From an uncultured Bdellovibrionales bacterium (GTDB taxonomy: Bacteria; Bdellovibrionota; Bdellovibrionia; Bdellovibrionales; Bdellovibrionaceae), in NCBI GenBank assembly GCA_903926205.1, contig CAIYID010000064.1, positions 1-64,000 of the forward strand: a stretch of DNA of 64,000 nt, given 5' to 3'. The first letter of the stretch is position 1; the number at the start of each line of letters is the position of its first letter. Shown here piece after piece: positions 28,615 through 40,467 of this stretch. The position numbers and the translations under genes are program-made. The notes under the pieces were generated by a model. The model was not told the origin of the DNA, ran no database searches, and saw only the letters and a list, made by a program, of their open reading frames with translations.

Positions 28615-31600
28615 TTAGCCTGGTTGAGTCGCCGTTGTTGCAGCTCCAAAACCTGGCAGTGTTGTCACACTGACGGGATCTTCATCCACCACTTCGACTT
28701 TCCAACGTTTGTAACTGGTCAAACCAGTTCCCGCAGGAATCAATCGACCCATGATGATATTTTCCTTCAGCCCACGCAAAGAATCTGTTCGACTGTTAAT
28801 CGCCGCTTCCGTCAAAACTTTTGTAGTTTCTTGGAAAGACGCTGCCGAGATCCAACTGTCTGTACTCAAAGATACTTTTGTAATACCAAGAAGCAATGGA
28901 CGCGCTGTGGATGGTTGGCCACCCTCCTTCATCACTCGTATATTTTCAGCTTCAAAAGCAAGTTTTTCAGCATGCTCTCCAGACAAGAATCGAGTGTCTC
29001 CAACGTGGTCAACTTCTACTTTACGTAACATCTGACGAACAATCACTTCGATGTGCTTGTCATTGATTGCCACCCCTTGCAAACGATAAACCTCTTGGAT
29101 TTCGTTCACCAGATAACCAGCTAATGCTTTATCACCAAGTACGGCCAAGATATCATGTGGGTTCGTTGGTCCATCCATCAAAGCTTCACCGGCTTTAACG
29201 TATTCACCTTCTCGAACGGCAACGTGCTTACCTTTAGGGATAAGATATTCTTTTTGCTCACCAACCTCAGGGGTCACGATCACACGCTGTTTACCTTTAA
29301 CGTCTTTACCGAAAGTCACATAACCGTCGATTTCAGAAATAATTGCAGCTTCTTTTGGTTTACGAGCTTCGAACAATTCCGCCACGCGAGGAAGACCGCC
29401 CGTGATGTCACGAGTTTTTGTCGCCTCACGATGGAGTTTCGCTACCACGTCACCGGAATGAACCTCTTGAGACTCGGTGGCAAGCAATTGCGCACCAACT
29501 GGAATCAAGTATCGAGCAGGAATTTCACGACCTGGAAGATTGATCGGATTTCCATTTTCATCTGTCACCAAAACGGCTGGCTTTACATCTGACTGTTTAG
29601 ATTCAGTGATCACTTTGGTCGCAAAACCAGTCACCGCATCCACTTGCTCAGTCATAGTTGATCCTTCGACGATATCTTGGAATTGGATCTTACCAGAAAC
29701 TTCGGCAATGATTGGATTTGAATATGGATCCCACTCAGCTACTGTCGCACCTTTTGGAACCTTGTCGCCGTCCTTGAAATTCAAAATAGCACCGTACACG
29801 AGTTTGAAGTGCTCTCGCTCACGGCCTGTTTCATCCACAACGATCGCATCACCATTTCGATTCATCACTGTGAGTTTACCGTTGCGATTAGGCACATGGT
29901 GAACGTTTTGTAATTTCAAAGTTCCTTCATAACGAGAAGCATGCACTGATTGCTCAACGGAACGAGAGGCAGCTCCACCTAAATGGAAAGTCCTCATGGT
30001 TAACTGAGTTCCTGGTTCACCGATGGATTGTGCAGCGATAATACCTACCGCTTCACCCAAATTCACCGTGTTACCACGAGCCAAATCTCGACCATAGCAT
30101 TTCACGCAAACGCCACGTTTTGCTTTACAAACGAGAGCTGAACGGATTTGAACTTTCTCAATTCCAAGCTCATCAATTTTATTAATATTTGCTTCGGTAA
30201 GTTCTTGACCCGCACGAACCAAAACTTGGTTGGTATAAGGATCAATAATATCTGCCAATGCTGTTCGACCAAGAATACGATCACCTAAGGCTTGAATTAT
30301 CTCTCCACCTTCATAGAGCGGAGTAATTTCCAAACCGTCAGTGGTTCCGCAATCTGGCTCTGCCACGATCACATCTTGAGCCACATCCACCAAACGACGA
30401 GTCAGGTATCCTGAATTTGCAGTTTTAAGTGCTGTATCTGCCAAACCTTTACGAGCTCCGTGAGTTGAGATGAAGTACTGAAGTACAGTCAAACCTTCAC
30501 GGAAATTCGCAGTGATTGGAGTTTCGATGATCTCACCTGATGGTTTCGCCATCAGACCTCGCATCGCACCCAACTGACGAAGCTGAGCCGCAGATCCCCG
30601 CGCTCCTGAATCCGCCATGACGTAGATTGGATTGAAACTTGGTCCCACGATCTCTTTGCCATCAACGATGAATTTTTGTTTTTCGATAATATTCATCATC
30701 TCTTTAGCGATTTTGTCCGCAGTTTGAGCCCAAATATCCACAACTTTATTGTAGCGCTCACCATCGGTAATCAAACCTTCATCATACTGACCTTGAATTT
30801 CAGAAACCTGAGCTTCTGCATCCAACAAAAGCTTAGCCTTACTAACAGGAGAAACCATGTCATCGATACAGATTGAAAGACCTGCTCGAGTTGAGTATTT
30901 AAATCCCAATTCCATGATTTTATCAGCCAAAATACAAGTCGCTTTCGCGCCTGCTACTCGGAATGTTTTATCGATCAAATTCGCAATGGCTTTTTTGTTC
31001 AACACAACATTGCAATCTTCAAAAGCAACCTCTCGAGGAACAACTTCGCTAAGAATTGAACGACCAACAGAAGTCTCTCGGATTTTTCCATTGATACGGA
31101 CTTTACAAGCCGCTTGTAAATCAACAAGTCCTTGCTCGTAAGCGTAAGCCGCCTCTTGAACTGAAGCAAAAACACGACCAGTACCTTTTGCTCCTGGGCG
31201 CATACGAGTCAACCAATACAAACCCAACACGATATCTTGTGATGGATTGATGATTGGTTTTCCGTTCGCAGGAGACAGAATATTATTTGTCGACATCATC
31301 AATACGCGAGCTTCCACTTGAGCTTCCACAGAGAGTGGAACGTGAACAGCCATTTGATCTCCGTCAAAGTCAGCATTGAACGCCGTACAGACCAAAGGAT
31401 GCAATTGAATGGCTTTTCCTTCGTGTAATACTGGTTCGAAAGCTTGAATACCAAGTCGATGCAACGTTGGAGCACGATTCAAAAGAACAGGATGTTCTTT
31501 CACCACATCAGCCAAAATATCCCAGACTTCTACTGTTTCTTGCTCAACAAGTTTCTTCGCTTGTTTAATTGTTGTCGCAAGACCTTGCTCTTCTAATTTG

Positions 31601-32748
31601 TTATAAACAAATGGTTTGAATAATTCCAAAGCCATTTTTTTCGGAAGACCACATTGGTGCAAACGCAAGTTTGGACCAACGACGATCACCGAACGACCAG
31701 AATAGTCGACCCGTTTTCCCAAAAGATTCTGACGGAAACGACCTTGTTTACCTTTGAGCATATCGCTCAATGAACGAAGAGGGCGTTTATTTGGACCAGT
31801 GAAGGTTTTACCACGACGACCGTTATCCAAAAGAGCATCAACAGACTCTTGCAACATCCGTTTTTCATTGCGGATAATGATGTCTGGAGCATTCAACTCT
31901 TGAAGACGTTTCAAACGATTATTACGGTTGATCACGCGTCGGTAAAGATCATTCAAATCAGAAGTCGCAAAACGACCGCCATCCAAAGGAACTAAAGGAC
32001 GTAAATCAGGAGGAAGAACAGGAAGTGCCTCAAGCATCATCCAATCACATTTGTTGATTGAGTTTTTAAAGGCCTCAACCACTTTCAAACGCTTAGTCAA
32101 TTTCTTGATGCCTGCTTCTGATTTAGTTTCCTTCAAATCGACTCGCAATTTACGAGACAAATATTCCGGGTCAATTTTACGAAGTAAATCTCGAACCGCT
32201 TCTCCGCCCATTCCCGCTTTGAAATTTGGACCGTATTCAGCCTGAGCCGCCTGATAAGCCTCCTCAGTCAAAATCTGCCCTTCCTCTAAGGCGGTTTCCA
32301 TTGGGTCAATGACCACGTGAGCTTCACAGTAAAGGACCTTTTCCACTTCTTTCAAAGAAAGATTTAAAAGATTACCGATACGTGAAGGCAAAGACCGCAA
32401 GAACCAAATATGAGCCGTTGGCGTTGCCAACTCGATATGACCCATACGTTCACGACGAACTTTTGATTGAGTGACTTCAACGCCGCATTTTTCACAAATC
32501 ACACCGCGATATTTCATTCGCTTGTATTTACCGCACAAGCATTCGTAGTCCTTGATTGGACCGAAAATTTTCGCACAAAACAAACCATCGCGTTCTGGTT
32601 TGAAAGTACGGTAGTTGATAGTTTCAGGTTTTTTTACTTCACCAAAAGACCATTCCCGAATCATTTCGGGAGAAGCCAATGACACCCTTACGGCATCAAA
32701 TGCGAGTGGATCTTTTGGTTTATCGAAAAAGTTTAATAAGTCTCTCAA
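28615..32748 (-). CDS. rpoC: DNA-directed RNA polymerase beta' subunit
   Basis: About 1377 residues. Zinc site [20 protein letters not shown] near 70-88, the catalytic [10 protein letters not shown] near 462-471 with its three Asp, bridge-helix and trigger-loop region, and the second zinc site (C...[19 protein letters not shown]). TTG 32748 is the preferred start because AAGGAG is seven bases upstream; the TTG two codons before (32754) is too close to it. It forms the active-site side of the polymerase clamp. It follows rpoB after a spacer holding a perfect hairpin. Confidence 0.98.
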   Translation of the reverse strand: MRDLLNFFDKPKDPLAFDAVRVSLASPEMIREWSFGEVKKPETINYRTFKPERDGLFCAKIFGPIKDYECLCGKYKRMKYRGVICEKCGVEVTQSKVRRERMGHIELATPTAHIWFLRSLPSRIGNLLNLSLKEVEKVLYCEAHVVIDPMETALEEGQILTEEAYQAAQAEYGPNFKAGMGGEAVRDLLRKIDPEYLSRKLRVDLKETKSEAGIKKLTKRLKVVEAFKNSINKCDWMMLEALPVLPPDLRPLVPLDGGRFATSDLNDLYRRVINRNNRLKRLQELNAPDIIIRNEKRMLQESVDALLDNGRRGKTFTGPNKRPLRSLSDMLKGKQGRFRQNLLGKRVDYSGRSVIVVGPNLRLHQCGLPKKMALELFKPFVYNKLEEQGLATTIKQAKKLVEQETVEVWDILADVVKEHPVLLNRAPTLHRLGIQAFEPVLHEGKAIQLHPLVCTAFNADFDGDQMAVHVPLSVEAQVEARVLMMSTNNILSPANGKPIINPSQDIVLGLYWLTRMRPGAKGTGRVFASVQEAAYAYEQGLVDLQAACKVRINGKIRETSVGRSILSEVVPREVAFEDCNVVLNKKAIANLIDKTFRVAGAKATCILADKIMELGFKYSTRAGLSICIDDMVSPVSKAKLLLDAEAQVSEIQGQYDEGLITDGERYNKVVDIWAQTADKIAKEMMNIIEKQKFIVDGKEIVGPSFNPIYVMADSGARGSAAQLRQLGAMRGLMAKPSGEIIETPITANFREGLTVLQYFISTHGARKGLADTALKTANSGYLTRRLVDVAQDVIVAEPDCGTTDGLEITPLYEGGEIIQALGDRILGRTALADIIDPYTNQVLVRAGQELTEANINKIDELGIEKVQIRSALVCKAKRGVCVKCYGRDLARGNTVNLGEAVGIIAAQSIGEPGTQLTMRTFHLGGAASRSVEQSVHASRYEGTLKLQNVHHVPNRNGKLTVMNRNGDAIVVDETGREREHFKLVYGAILNFKDGDKVPKGATVAEWDPYSNPIIAEVSGKIQFQDIVEGSTMTEQVDAVTGFATKVITESKQSDVKPAVLVTDENGNPINLPGREIPARYLIPVGAQLLATESQEVHSGDVVAKLHREATKTRDITGGLPRVAELFEARKPKEAAIISEIDGYVTFGKDVKGKQRVIVTPEVGEQKEYLIPKGKHVAVREGEYVKAGEALMDGPTNPHDILAVLGDKALAGYLVNEIQEVYRLQGVAINDKHIEVIVRQMLRKVEVDHVGDTRFLSGEHAEKLAFEAENIRVMKEGGQPSTARPLLLGITKVSLSTDSWISAASFQETTKVLTEAAINSRTDSLRGLKENIIMGRLIPAGTGLTSYKRWKVEVVDEDPVSVTTLPGFGAATTATQPG

Positions 32749-32786
32749 GGGCAAACTCCTTGTAAGTTTTTAATTTATTCACACAC

Positions 32787-32813
32787 CTCGGATCCGTCCA
32801 CGACCGATCCGAG
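32787..32813 (-). other. Perfect hairpin in the rpoB-rpoC spacer
   Basis: CTCGGATC and GATCCGAG pair perfectly over eight bases with an 11-base loop, with no T-run. It belongs to the series of spacer hairpins in this block and could be a processing site. Confidence 0.6.
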
Positions 32814-32848
32814 CCACCAAAACACATGAAGCTCGAAGCCACCTCAAC

Positions 32849-35800
32849 TTAGTGAGGCTGCTCCGTTGAAGAGCTCGCTGCCGGAGGTAAATTACCACCG
32901 TCATCGTCTCCACCTTCTCCATCCTCATCAACATGATCCGTCAGAATGTCAGACTCCATGAGTTCAACATTCAATGCTAGGGCTTTCAATTCGTTCACAA
33001 GAACGTTGAATGACTCTGGCAATCCCGGCTCAAGGATGTTTTCACCTTTGACGATGCTTTCATACATTCTAGTTCTTCCTGCAACGTCATCCGACTTAAC
33101 AGTTAGGAACTCTTGCAATGAATAAGCAGCGCCATAAGCCTCGATAGCCCAAACCTCCATCTCTCCAAGACGCTGACCACCGAACTGAGCTTTACCACCC
33201 AGAGGTTGTTGCGAAACAAGAGAATAAGGCCCGATGGAACGAGCATGGATTTTTTCTTCTACCAAGTGATGCAGTTTCAGCATGTACATGATTCCCACGG
33301 TCACCGGATTTTGGAACGGTTCACCAGTACGACCATCGAATAGAATCGCTTGTGCTGTTGATGGTAGCTCGGCGCGTTTCAAAATGTCTTTCACGTCAGC
33401 TTCACGAGCTCCGTCAAAAACAGGCGTTGCAACATGGACACCGTATTTCATAGTGTTCACTAAACGCTTCAATGAAGTTTCATCAGCACTTTCAATTTTT
33501 GCGGAGATTTCCGCGTCGTTGAAAGCCTCTTTTAGCTGTTTTCGTGCTTCATCCGCTTTCCAGTTGTCTACCAGCTGGCCAATCTGTTTTCCGAGATTGT
33601 GCGCAGCCCAGCCCAAGTGAACCTCAAGAATTTGTCCGATGTTCATACGAGAAGGAACGCCCAATGGATTTAGGACCATATCAACCGGTGTACCATCAGC
33701 CATGTAAGGCATGTCTTCCGCAGGAAGAACCTTCGAAACCACACCCTTATTTCCGTGGCGGCCGGCAAATTTATCACCGACTTGAAGTTTACGTTTAATC
33801 GCAACATAAACTTTAACCATTTTGATCACACCAGGAGGTAACTCATCACCTTTTTTCAAGCGATCGATTTTCTCATTGAAAACTAATTTAACAGCTTCCA
33901 ATTGATTTCGAGCGCCATCTAAAATTTTAGTCACTTGATACTCAAGCTCTTGCTCCAAAGGAATATATTGCAAGAGCTCAAATGGAATGATTTCCAAATC
34001 AGCAATAGAAATGTCTTGTCCCTTGTTCAAAAGCTTCTGACTTCCGTCTTCATTCAAGAGAACGCCAGTGGTTTTCTTTCCAACCAAAATATCGCGCAAT
34101 TTTTCAATCGCATTATTGCGAATTACGTTTTGCTCAATAGATAAATCTTTTTCTAATTTTCGACGTTTTTCCTCGATAATAACCGCCAATCGCTCATCGC
34201 GATCAGAGCCTTCTCGAGAATAAACTTGCGCATCAATCACTGTTCCGTAAACACCTGACGGCACACGCAAAGAAGTGTCACGCACATCGCCGGCTTTTTC
34301 TCCGAAGATCGCACGCAAAAGTTTTTCTTCAGGAGAAAGTTGAGTTTCACCCTTCGGAGTCACTTTACCTACTAAGATAGTTCCAGGCTTAACATCCGCA
34401 CCAATGCGAATAATACCAGAAGTATCTAAGTCTTTCAGCGCCTCTTCACCCACATTGGCGATATCACGAGAGATCTCTTCTTTTCCAAGTTTAGTGTCAC
34501 GAGCCACACACTCAAACTCTTCGATATGAATTGAAGTGTAAACGTCGTCTTTCAACATACGCTCAGAAATCAAAATAGAATCCTCGAAGTTATAACCCTG
34601 CCAAGGAGTGAAGGCGACCAACACGTTTTGACCGAGGGCTAATTCACCCAACTCGCTTGAAGGACCATCCGCAATGATGTCGCTCTTCTTCACTTTTTCG
34701 CCAACATTGACGATCGGTTTTTGATTGAAGCATGTGTTTTGATTGGTTCGTTGATATTTGGTCAAGTTGTAGATATCGACGTTAGCGCCAAGCTCTCCAC
34801 CTTTTGCCAAACGACGAACAACGATTCGAGAAGCATCAACTTCCTCGACAATACCGTCATTCATTGCCACGACACAAGTTCCTGAGTCACGGGCAACCAA
34901 TCGCTCGACACCTGTTCCAACAAGTGGAGCTCGGCTACGAAGAAGTGGAACCGCTTGACGTTGCATGTTCGAACCCATGAGGGCTCGATTGGCATCATCA
35001 TGCTCAAGGAATGGAATCAAAGATGCGGCGATTGAAACCAACTGGGAGGGTGAAACGTCCATCAAAGAAATTTTTTCTTTATCAGTGACTTCGTACTCAC
35101 CATCACGACGGCACACCAAACTTTGTGTGACCATTTCGCGAAGACCAGAATTTTCCCGAGTTGCAGGAGCGATCACGTGTCCGGCTTCTTCCAAAGCTGA
35201 CATGTAATTGATCTCTGTTGCAATCTTACCCGTTTCAACTTTTCGATAAGGAGTCTCAATGAAACCATGTTTATTGATACGAGCATAAGTTGCCAAGGAT
35301 GCAATCAAACCGATGTTTGGTCCCTCTGGAGTTTCAATTGGGCAGATCCGTCCGTAATGCGTAGGATGCACGTCACGCACTTCGAATCCGGCGCGGTCAC
35401 GAGTCAAACCACCAGGTCCGAGGGCAGACAAACGACGTTTGTGAGTAATCTCAGAAAGAGGATTTGTTTGATCCATAAATTGAGACAATTGCGAAGATCC
35501 GAAGAATTCCTTCACCACGGCATTGACTGGTTTTGCATTCACCAAGTCATGAGGCATCATGGTTTCAACGTCCTGCAAGCTCATGCGTTCACGAATAGCG
35601 CGCTCCATTCGAACCAAACCGATGCGATATTGATTTTCCAATAACTCGCCGACAGATCGAACGCGACGATTTCCCAGATGATCGATATCGTCGACCACGC
35701 CACGACCATTTTTGAGATCAATCAACATTTTTACAGTTGAAAGAATATCTTTGTTCGTCAAAATTCGGTGTTCAGGAGGACACTCCTCAAACGAAATACC

Positions 35801-37060
35801 AAATTTGTGATTGATCTTAATACGACCAACTTCAGACAAATCATAAGTCTCTGGATCAAAGAATAAACGATGGAAGAAATTGATAGCAGCTTCACCTGTT
35901 GGAGGCTCACCAGGTCGCAAGTGTTGATAGATTTTCATCAAAGCTTCTTCTTTAGAATTCACTTTATCAACCAACAGAGTATTACGGAGGAATGGACCAA
36001 CAGTTAGACCGTCAAAGAAAATCAATTGGAATTTATTAATTCCAATTTCAATCGCTTTCAAAACTGAGTTTTTATCAAGCTCTTGATTGGCATCTGCAAT
36101 GATTTCACCAGTTGATTCGTCAATCAGAGGTTTTGCCAACACTTTTCCTTCAAGATCTTCAGGCGTCACTTCGATCTCTGTGAGATTCAAAGCCTGCACC
36201 TTTTTCACGATAGCGCGAGTGATACGACGACCCGCCTTAACTAAAGCTTCCCCGGATTTTGGATCAATGATGTCAACCAAAGCTCTTTGGCCTGACATTC
36301 TCTCGATATCCAATTTACGGAAAAGTTTTTTTCCTTTTACAGAAACTTCATCCAAGTCATAGAAATACTCGAGAAGTTGCTCATTACCGTAACCCAATGC
36401 TTTTAAAAGAATAGTTACTGGGAATTTACGTCGACGATCGATCCTCACATGAATGAGGTCTTTTTGATCGAATTCAAAATCCAACCAAGATCCACGATAC
36501 GGAATCACTCGAGCCGAATATATTAATTTACCAGAAGCGTTGTTTTTGCCGCCATCATCGTCAAAAAACACACCTGGTGAACGGTGTAACTGAGAGACCA
36601 CGACGCGCTCAGTACCATTAATAATGAAAGAACCATTAGCCGTCATCAGAGGAATTTCGCCAAGATAAACTTCTTGCTCTTTTACGTCACGAATCGAACG
36701 GGCTTCTGTTTCTTCATCAACATCAAAAACGATCAAACGAAGTGTCACTTTTATTGGTGCCGCAAAAGTCATTCCTCGTTGTCGACATTCATCAACATCG
36801 TACTTTGCTGGCTCCAAGGTGTAAGACACGAATTCAAGTGAGGCTGTGTTGTTAAAATCTGAAATTGGAAATACAGATTTAAACACGGACTGCAGACCCG
36901 CTTCTAAGCGACGATCTAAATCAACATCCTTTTGCAAGAAAGCCTCATAAGAACTTTTTTGCAATTCAATCAAATTTGGAATGTCGATCACTTGTTTGTT
37001 TTTTGCGAAAGACTTACGAATCCGCAGATTCGAAGCTACTATTGGGGTGGTTGTTCCCAT
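32849..37060 (-). CDS. rpoB: DNA-directed RNA polymerase beta subunit
   Basis: 1403 residues, slightly longer than the E. coli protein. The rifampicin-pocket segment reads [31 protein letters not shown] and has wild-type-like residues at the common resistance positions. Other landmarks are [35 protein letters not shown] and [17 protein letters not shown]. An acidic tail ([15 protein letters not shown]) ends the protein. GAAGGAG lies upstream of the ATG. It follows rplL after a structured spacer. Confidence 0.98.
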   Translation of the reverse strand: MGTTTPIVASNLRIRKSFAKNKQVIDIPNLIELQKSSYEAFLQKDVDLDRRLEAGLQSVFKSVFPISDFNNTASLEFVSYTLEPAKYDVDECRQRGMTFAAPIKVTLRLIVFDVDEETEARSIRDVKEQEVYLGEIPLMTANGSFIINGTERVVVSQLHRSPGVFFDDDGGKNNASGKLIYSARVIPYRGSWLDFEFDQKDLIHVRIDRRRKFPVTILLKALGYGNEQLLEYFYDLDEVSVKGKKLFRKLDIERMSGQRALVDIIDPKSGEALVKAGRRITRAIVKKVQALNLTEIEVTPEDLEGKVLAKPLIDESTGEIIADANQELDKNSVLKAIEIGINKFQLIFFDGLTVGPFLRNTLLVDKVNSKEEALMKIYQHLRPGEPPTGEAAINFFHRLFFDPETYDLSEVGRIKINHKFGISFEECPPEHRILTNKDILSTVKMLIDLKNGRGVVDDIDHLGNRRVRSVGELLENQYRIGLVRMERAIRERMSLQDVETMMPHDLVNAKPVNAVVKEFFGSSQLSQFMDQTNPLSEITHKRRLSALGPGGLTRDRAGFEVRDVHPTHYGRICPIETPEGPNIGLIASLATYARINKHGFIETPYRKVETGKIATEINYMSALEEAGHVIAPATRENSGLREMVTQSLVCRRDGEYEVTDKEKISLMDVSPSQLVSIAASLIPFLEHDDANRALMGSNMQRQAVPLLRSRAPLVGTGVERLVARDSGTCVVAMNDGIVEEVDASRIVVRRLAKGGELGANVDIYNLTKYQRTNQNTCFNQKPIVNVGEKVKKSDIIADGPSSELGELALGQNVLVAFTPWQGYNFEDSILISERMLKDDVYTSIHIEEFECVARDTKLGKEEISRDIANVGEEALKDLDTSGIIRIGADVKPGTILVGKVTPKGETQLSPEEKLLRAIFGEKAGDVRDTSLRVPSGVYGTVIDAQVYSREGSDRDERLAVIIEEKRRKLEKDLSIEQNVIRNNAIEKLRDILVGKKTTGVLLNEDGSQKLLNKGQDISIADLEIIPFELLQYIPLEQELEYQVTKILDGARNQLEAVKLVFNEKIDRLKKGDELPPGVIKMVKVYVAIKRKLQVGDKFAGRHGNKGVVSKVLPAEDMPYMADGTPVDMVLNPLGVPSRMNIGQILEVHLGWAAHNLGKQIGQLVDNWKADEARKQLKEAFNDAEISAKIESADETSLKRLVNTMKYGVHVATPVFDGAREADVKDILKRAELPSTAQAILFDGRTGEPFQNPVTVGIMYMLKLHHLVEEKIHARSIGPYSLVSQQPLGGKAQFGGQRLGEMEVWAIEAYGAAYSLQEFLTVKSDDVAGRTRMYESIVKGENILEPGLPESFNVLVNELKALALNVELMESDILTDHVDEDGEGGDDDGGNLPPAASSSTEQPH

Positions 37061-37084
37061 TCTTTCTCCTTCTTCATTCAGTCT

Positions 37085-37308
37085 TCAATCACAAACATCA
37101 AAGATGTCTGTTTTCTATCTCAAGCATCTTCGATGCTTGTTTTCATTCTCAACCGCCTTTAATCACCGATAAAAATTACGATGGCGGTTTTCTAATTTGT
37201 TCTCTCGTTTTTTCATCCGAGAGGAATGCGAACTCTTTGTGCGGAGGAAGTTCGTGAACCCCACTGAATTAGGAGCGATCAGGCGGCCCTGGATTGTTGC
37301 CCAGGACC
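37085..37308 (-). other. Hairpin array between rplL and rpoB
   Basis: Six short inverted repeats follow one another: ACATC/GATGT (37091-37111), CAAGCATC/GATGCTTG (37121-37139, perfect), AACCGCC/GGCGGTT (37151-37189), CTCTCG/CGAGAG (37202-37223), CGAACT/AGTTCG (37229-37254) and GGCCCTGG/CCAGGACC (37285-37308). No stem has a proper T-run on the minus strand. In E. coli this spacer holds a partial terminator and an RNase III site, and a similar tuning role is likely here. Confidence 0.6.
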
Positions 37309-37330
37309 ATCCTTCAGAAACATTTTTTGA

Positions 37331-37699
37331 TTATTTAATTTCAACTTTGGCGCCAGCAGCTTCCAAAGCTTTTTTAATTTTCTCAGCGTCTTCTTTATTT
37401 GCGCCTTCTTTAACTGTTTTTGGAGCGCCTTCAACAAGGCCTTTTGCTTCCGCAAGTCCCAAACCAGTTATAGCGCGAACTTCTTTAATAACATTGATTT
37501 TGTTTGCGCCTGCTTCTTTAAGGATAACGTCGAATGCCGTTTTTTCCTCAACTGGAGCCGCCGCACCGCCAGCTGCTACAGCAACTGGAGCCGCCGCAGA
37601 AACACCCCATTTTTCTTCGAGCATTTTTACGAGTTCTGCGATTTCAATCACTTTCAAATTTGAAAGTTCTTCAATTAATTGTTCTTTTGTTAAAGCCAT
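37331..37699 (-). CDS. rplL: 50S ribosomal protein L7/L12
   Basis: 122 residues: N-terminal dimerisation domain ([31 protein letters not shown]), an Ala/Pro-rich hinge, and the C-terminal factor-binding domain ([39 protein letters not shown]). It forms the ribosomal stalk with L10. Normal length; AAGGA upstream of the ATG. Confidence 0.98.
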   Translation of the reverse strand: MALTKEQLIEELSNLKVIEIAELVKMLEEKWGVSAAAPVAVAAGGAAAPVEEKTAFDVILKEAGANKINVIKEVRAITGLGLAEAKGLVEGAPKTVKEGANKEDAEKIKKALEAAGAKVEIK

Positions 37700-37748
37700 T
37701 TTTTAATCCTTCCGATAATTATTTAAAAATTTTTAAAAATTCAATTTG

Positions 37749-38261
37749 TTATGCTTGTGCAGGTGCTGCTTCGCCATTTTTTTTGGCATACATATCTAGA
37801 ACCCGTGCCATTTTTGCAGATGGTTCTTTGAACAGTGCCAAAAGTTGAGCGCGTAGTTGATCTTTTCCAGGCAATGTAGCCAAGAATTTGATCTTACTTG
37901 CATCAAGCGCCTCGCCTTCCATCATCCCTGTCTTGATTTGCAGAACTTCAACGTCCTTTGCAAATTCAGCCAAGGCTTTCGCTGTTGCTGTGACTTCTCC
38001 ATAAGAGAAAACAATCGCATTTGTGCCCTTCATAGAGCCTTCAAACGCTTTTGCAGCACCAGGATGGCTAGCAAATGCTCGCTTTGCGAGTGTATTTCGC
38101 ACGACCTTCATCTCTGACTCGCTCTTGTGGAGTTTCTTCCTGAGGTTTGTCACCTGCTCCACTTTGATGCCTTTAAAGTCAACGATGAAAGCCCCTTTTG
38201 CCTTCGCAAATTTCTCTGCGATCGCTTTGACCTGAGTCTCTTTATCAGCTCGAGTGATCAT
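37749..38261 (-). CDS. rplJ: 50S ribosomal protein L10
   Basis: 170 residues from the ATG at 38261, which has a strong AAGGAGGT upstream. An in-frame extension to 38327 is ignored. Family words: [34 protein letters not shown] and [11 protein letters not shown]. It anchors L7/L12 dimers to the stalk base and normally represses its own mRNA through the L10 leader, which is present just upstream. Confidence 0.97.
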   Translation of the reverse strand: MITRADKETQVKAIAEKFAKAKGAFIVDFKGIKVEQVTNLRKKLHKSESEMKVVRNTLAKRAFASHPGAAKAFEGSMKGTNAIVFSYGEVTATAKALAEFAKDVEVLQIKTGMMEGEALDASKIKFLATLPGKDQLRAQLLALFKEPSAKMARVLDMYAKKNGEAAPAQA

Positions 38262-38431
38262 CAGCGGACCTCCTTTCGTGAGTTTCGTTAAGACCTCTAT
38301 TTCTTTTGGTCTTAGCGGTTTTAACAACTTCCCGGGGGATGTTGTTCGATCTAGGTTCCCTAAAGAAAAAAGATCTGGTTAAGTTGACTCGCGTTCAGTG
38401 GCTCAAGGAGGTGAATTTATCCGTAAATCCC

Positions 38432-38575
38432 ACTCTTGCCCGTCTCGGCAGGCCCTCAAAACTTGAGGATTAAACTTTGCCCAGGAATCTCCAAAATTTT
38501 AAAAAATTTCTTTTATAAAATTCAATCGAAGATCTCCCTGACTTCAGAACCTACTGTCTCTGACCGCAAGGGTTC
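38432..38575 (-). ncRNA. Ribosomal protein L10 leader RNA
   Basis: On the minus strand the leader has AGACAGTAGG (38560-38551) and, further on, CCTGCCGAGA (38452-38443), the two most conserved words of the L10 leader family, in the expected order and spacing. L10 or the L10-L12 complex binds this kink-turn element and lowers rplJL expression. The element lies about 170 bases upstream of the rplJ start. Recognised from memory of the family; no covariance search was run. Confidence 0.78.
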
Positions 38576-38581
38576 ATTTCA

Positions 38582-38605
38582 GTAGGACTGCTTTCACAGT
38601 CCTAC
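38582..38605 (-). other. Perfect hairpin after rplA
   Basis: GTAGGACTG and CAGTCCTAC form a nine-base-pair stem with a six-base loop just past the rplA stop and before the L10 leader. There is no T-run after it, so it is more likely a 3'-end protector or processing site than a terminator. Confidence 0.6.
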
Positions 38606-38620
38606 ATTCATTTCTGCAAA

Positions 38621-39325
38621 CTATTTTTCTTCAGTACCAGCCAAGGCAACTGCATCCAGTTTAATGCCAGGACCCATAGTTGAAGAAAGAGTGATCGATT
38701 TCAGATAAGTTCCTCTTGAAGCTGATGGTTTTGCTTTGATCACAGAACCCATCAACGCCATGAAATTATCTTTCAATTTCGCTTCACCCATGGATTTTTT
38801 GCCGATCATGGCGTGAACAACTCCCGCCTTATCAACTCGGTAATCCAATTTACCTTTTTTCTCTGCAGTAACTGCTTCGCCGACATTCATTGTCACTGTT
38901 CCCACTTTTGGATTGGGCATCAAACCACGAGGCCCAAGGACCTTCGCAACTTTTGATACAGTGGCCATCATGTCTGGAGTCGCAATTGCTTTATCGAATT
39001 CCAACCAACCGCCTGTGATTTTAGCCACGAGGTCATCAGCTCCTACAAAGTCTGCTCCTGCATTTTTAGCTTCTGCTTCTTTCGGACCCTTGGCGAAAAC
39101 AACAACGCGTACGTTCTTACCCATTCCATTAGGAAGAGCAATAGCGCCACGAACTTGTTGGTCACCTTGTTTAGGATCAACACCCAGACGAAGAGCAACT
39201 TCGATAGATTCGTCAAATTTTGCTGTTGCAGAGGCAATAACTAATTTGAAACCTTCATCAACCGTGTGCTTTTTCGCTGCGTCGATAGCTTTTCTAGAAT
39301 TTTTTAATCGTTTTCCTTCAGCCAT
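38621..39325 (-). CDS. rplA: 50S ribosomal protein L1
   Basis: 234 residues: [35 protein letters not shown] near 37-70, and [24 protein letters not shown] near 132-155. It forms the L1 stalk and often represses its own operon. AGGAG lies upstream of the ATG; nine bases follow the rplK stop. Confidence 0.98.
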   Translation of the reverse strand: MAEGKRLKNSRKAIDAAKKHTVDEGFKLVIASATAKFDESIEVALRLGVDPKQGDQQVRGAIALPNGMGKNVRVVVFAKGPKEAEAKNAGADFVGADDLVAKITGGWLEFDKAIATPDMMATVSKVAKVLGPRGLMPNPKVGTVTMNVGEAVTAEKKGKLDYRVDKAGVVHAMIGKKSMGEAKLKDNFMALMGSVIKAKPSASRGTYLKSITLSSTMGPGIKLDAVALAGTEEK

Positions 39326-39334
39326 CTTCTACTC

Positions 39335-39760
39335 CTAATCCATCACTTCGAGGCCCATGCTCTTAGCAGTGCCTGCGACTTGTGACATAGCGGACTCTAC
39401 TTTGAGACAATTCAGATCTGGAAGTTTTGTTTCCGCGATCTTTCTGATCTCCGCCATTTTTACTTTTCCTACTTTGTCCTTCTGAGGCATTTTCGAGCCG
39501 GACTCGAGTTTCAATGCCTTTTTCAGCAGATTCGACACTGGAGGCGTCTTGGTGATGAAGGTAAATGTACGGTCTTGATAAACCGTGATGATAATCGGAA
39601 TAACGTTATCACCCATTTGCTGAGTTCTTGCATTAAACTGCTTGCAGAACTCCATAATGTTTACCCCATGCTGTCCGAGCGCCGGTCCAACGGGAGGAGC
39701 TGGATTAGCTTTCCCTGCCGGGATCTGCAGTTTGATCATACCTGTAACTTTTTTTGCCAT
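39335..39760 (-). CDS. rplK: 50S ribosomal protein L11
   Basis: 141 residues from [43 protein letters not shown] 39760 is chosen because AGGAG is eight bases upstream; a GTG three codons before is an alternative. C-terminal rRNA-binding part [19 protein letters not shown]. It helps form the GTPase-associated centre and is needed for RelA sensing. Confidence 0.98.
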   Translation of the reverse strand: MAKKVTGMIKLQIPAGKANPAPPVGPALGQHGVNIMEFCKQFNARTQQMGDNVIPIIITVYQDRTFTFITKTPPVSNLLKKALKLESGSKMPQKDKVGKVKMAEIRKIAETKLPDLNCLKVESAMSQVAGTAKSMGLEVMD

Positions 39761-39874
39761 ATGACCCACTCCTGCTTGGGTTATTGTTTACTTTCCTCCA
39801 GCGAGCCTATCCCACCGAAGGACTTTCTAAATTTCTAACCGCTTAGAACAGTCAGAGTTTAAAACCTTTCAAAG

Positions 39875-39895
39875 GCATCTTCCTAAAAAAGATGC
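39875..39895 (-). other. Perfect hairpin in the nusG-rplK spacer
   Basis: GCATCTT and AAGATGC pair over seven bases with a seven-base loop just after the nusG stop. No T-run follows on the minus strand. It is one of the spacer hairpin series. Confidence 0.5.
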
Positions 39896-39907
39896 TAACA
39901 AACAGTA

Positions 39908-40465
39908 TCAGGCTTTTTCCACCTGAATAAAATCCAACTCCACTGGAGTCGGTCGACCGAAGATAGAGACAAGCACTTTTACTTTGCCCTTTTCTTCGTT
40001 AATATCTTCAACAGTTCCTGCGAAATTACTGAAAGGGCCATCTACGACGGTCACACTTTCACCATGACTAAAATTAATTTTCGCACGAGGTTTCTCCGCA
40101 CCAACTGTCATCTGCTGTGTCACTCGCAAAACTTCAGCTTCAGGAACCTCTGGAGGTCGAGTTTTTTGTCCTCCCACAAAGCCAGTCACTTTTGAAGAAT
40201 GACGAACTAAATGCCAGGTTTCATCGCTCAAAATCATATTAACAAAAATATATCCAGGGAAAAACTTACGTGATTTTGTTTGTTTTTGCCCCTTCACCAA
40301 TTGAACAACGTTCTCCGAAGGAATCAAAATTTCACCAAACTGGGCTTCTACTTTTTGAGAGCGAATGCGCTCTTCAATGGCTGACTTTGCCATGGATTCA
40401 CAACCCGTGTGAACATTCACAATGTACCACTTTTTAGTTTGAGCTGCAGTCATCATTGTCCCCAT
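39908..40465 (-). CDS. nusG: Transcription termination/antitermination factor NusG
   Basis: 185 residues: KKWYIVNVHTGCESMAKSAIEERI, the NGN core (QTKSRKFFPGYIFVNM) and a C-terminal KOW domain (SHGESVTVVDGPFSNFAGTVEDINEEKGKVKVLVSIFGR). It binds RNA polymerase and links it to Rho or the ribosome. Two bases separate it from the secE stop. Start could also be M4 or M5. Confidence 0.97.
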   Translation of the reverse strand: MGTMMTAAQTKKWYIVNVHTGCESMAKSAIEERIRSQKVEAQFGEILIPSENVVQLVKGQKQTKSRKFFPGYIFVNMILSDETWHLVRHSSKVTGFVGGQKTRPPEVPEAEVLRVTQQMTVGAEKPRAKINFSHGESVTVVDGPFSNFAGTVEDINEEKGKVKVLVSIFGRPTPVELDFIQVEKA

Positions 40466-40467
40466 TC

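Noticed and set aside
32849-37060. Several long plus-strand frames opposite rpoB and rpoC
   Set aside because: They mirror the codon pattern of the real genes and lack start sites and family similarity.
37196-37330. Classical rho-independent terminator between rplL and rpoB
   Set aside because: The hairpins lack a T-run on the minus strand, so I describe them as structured spacer instead.
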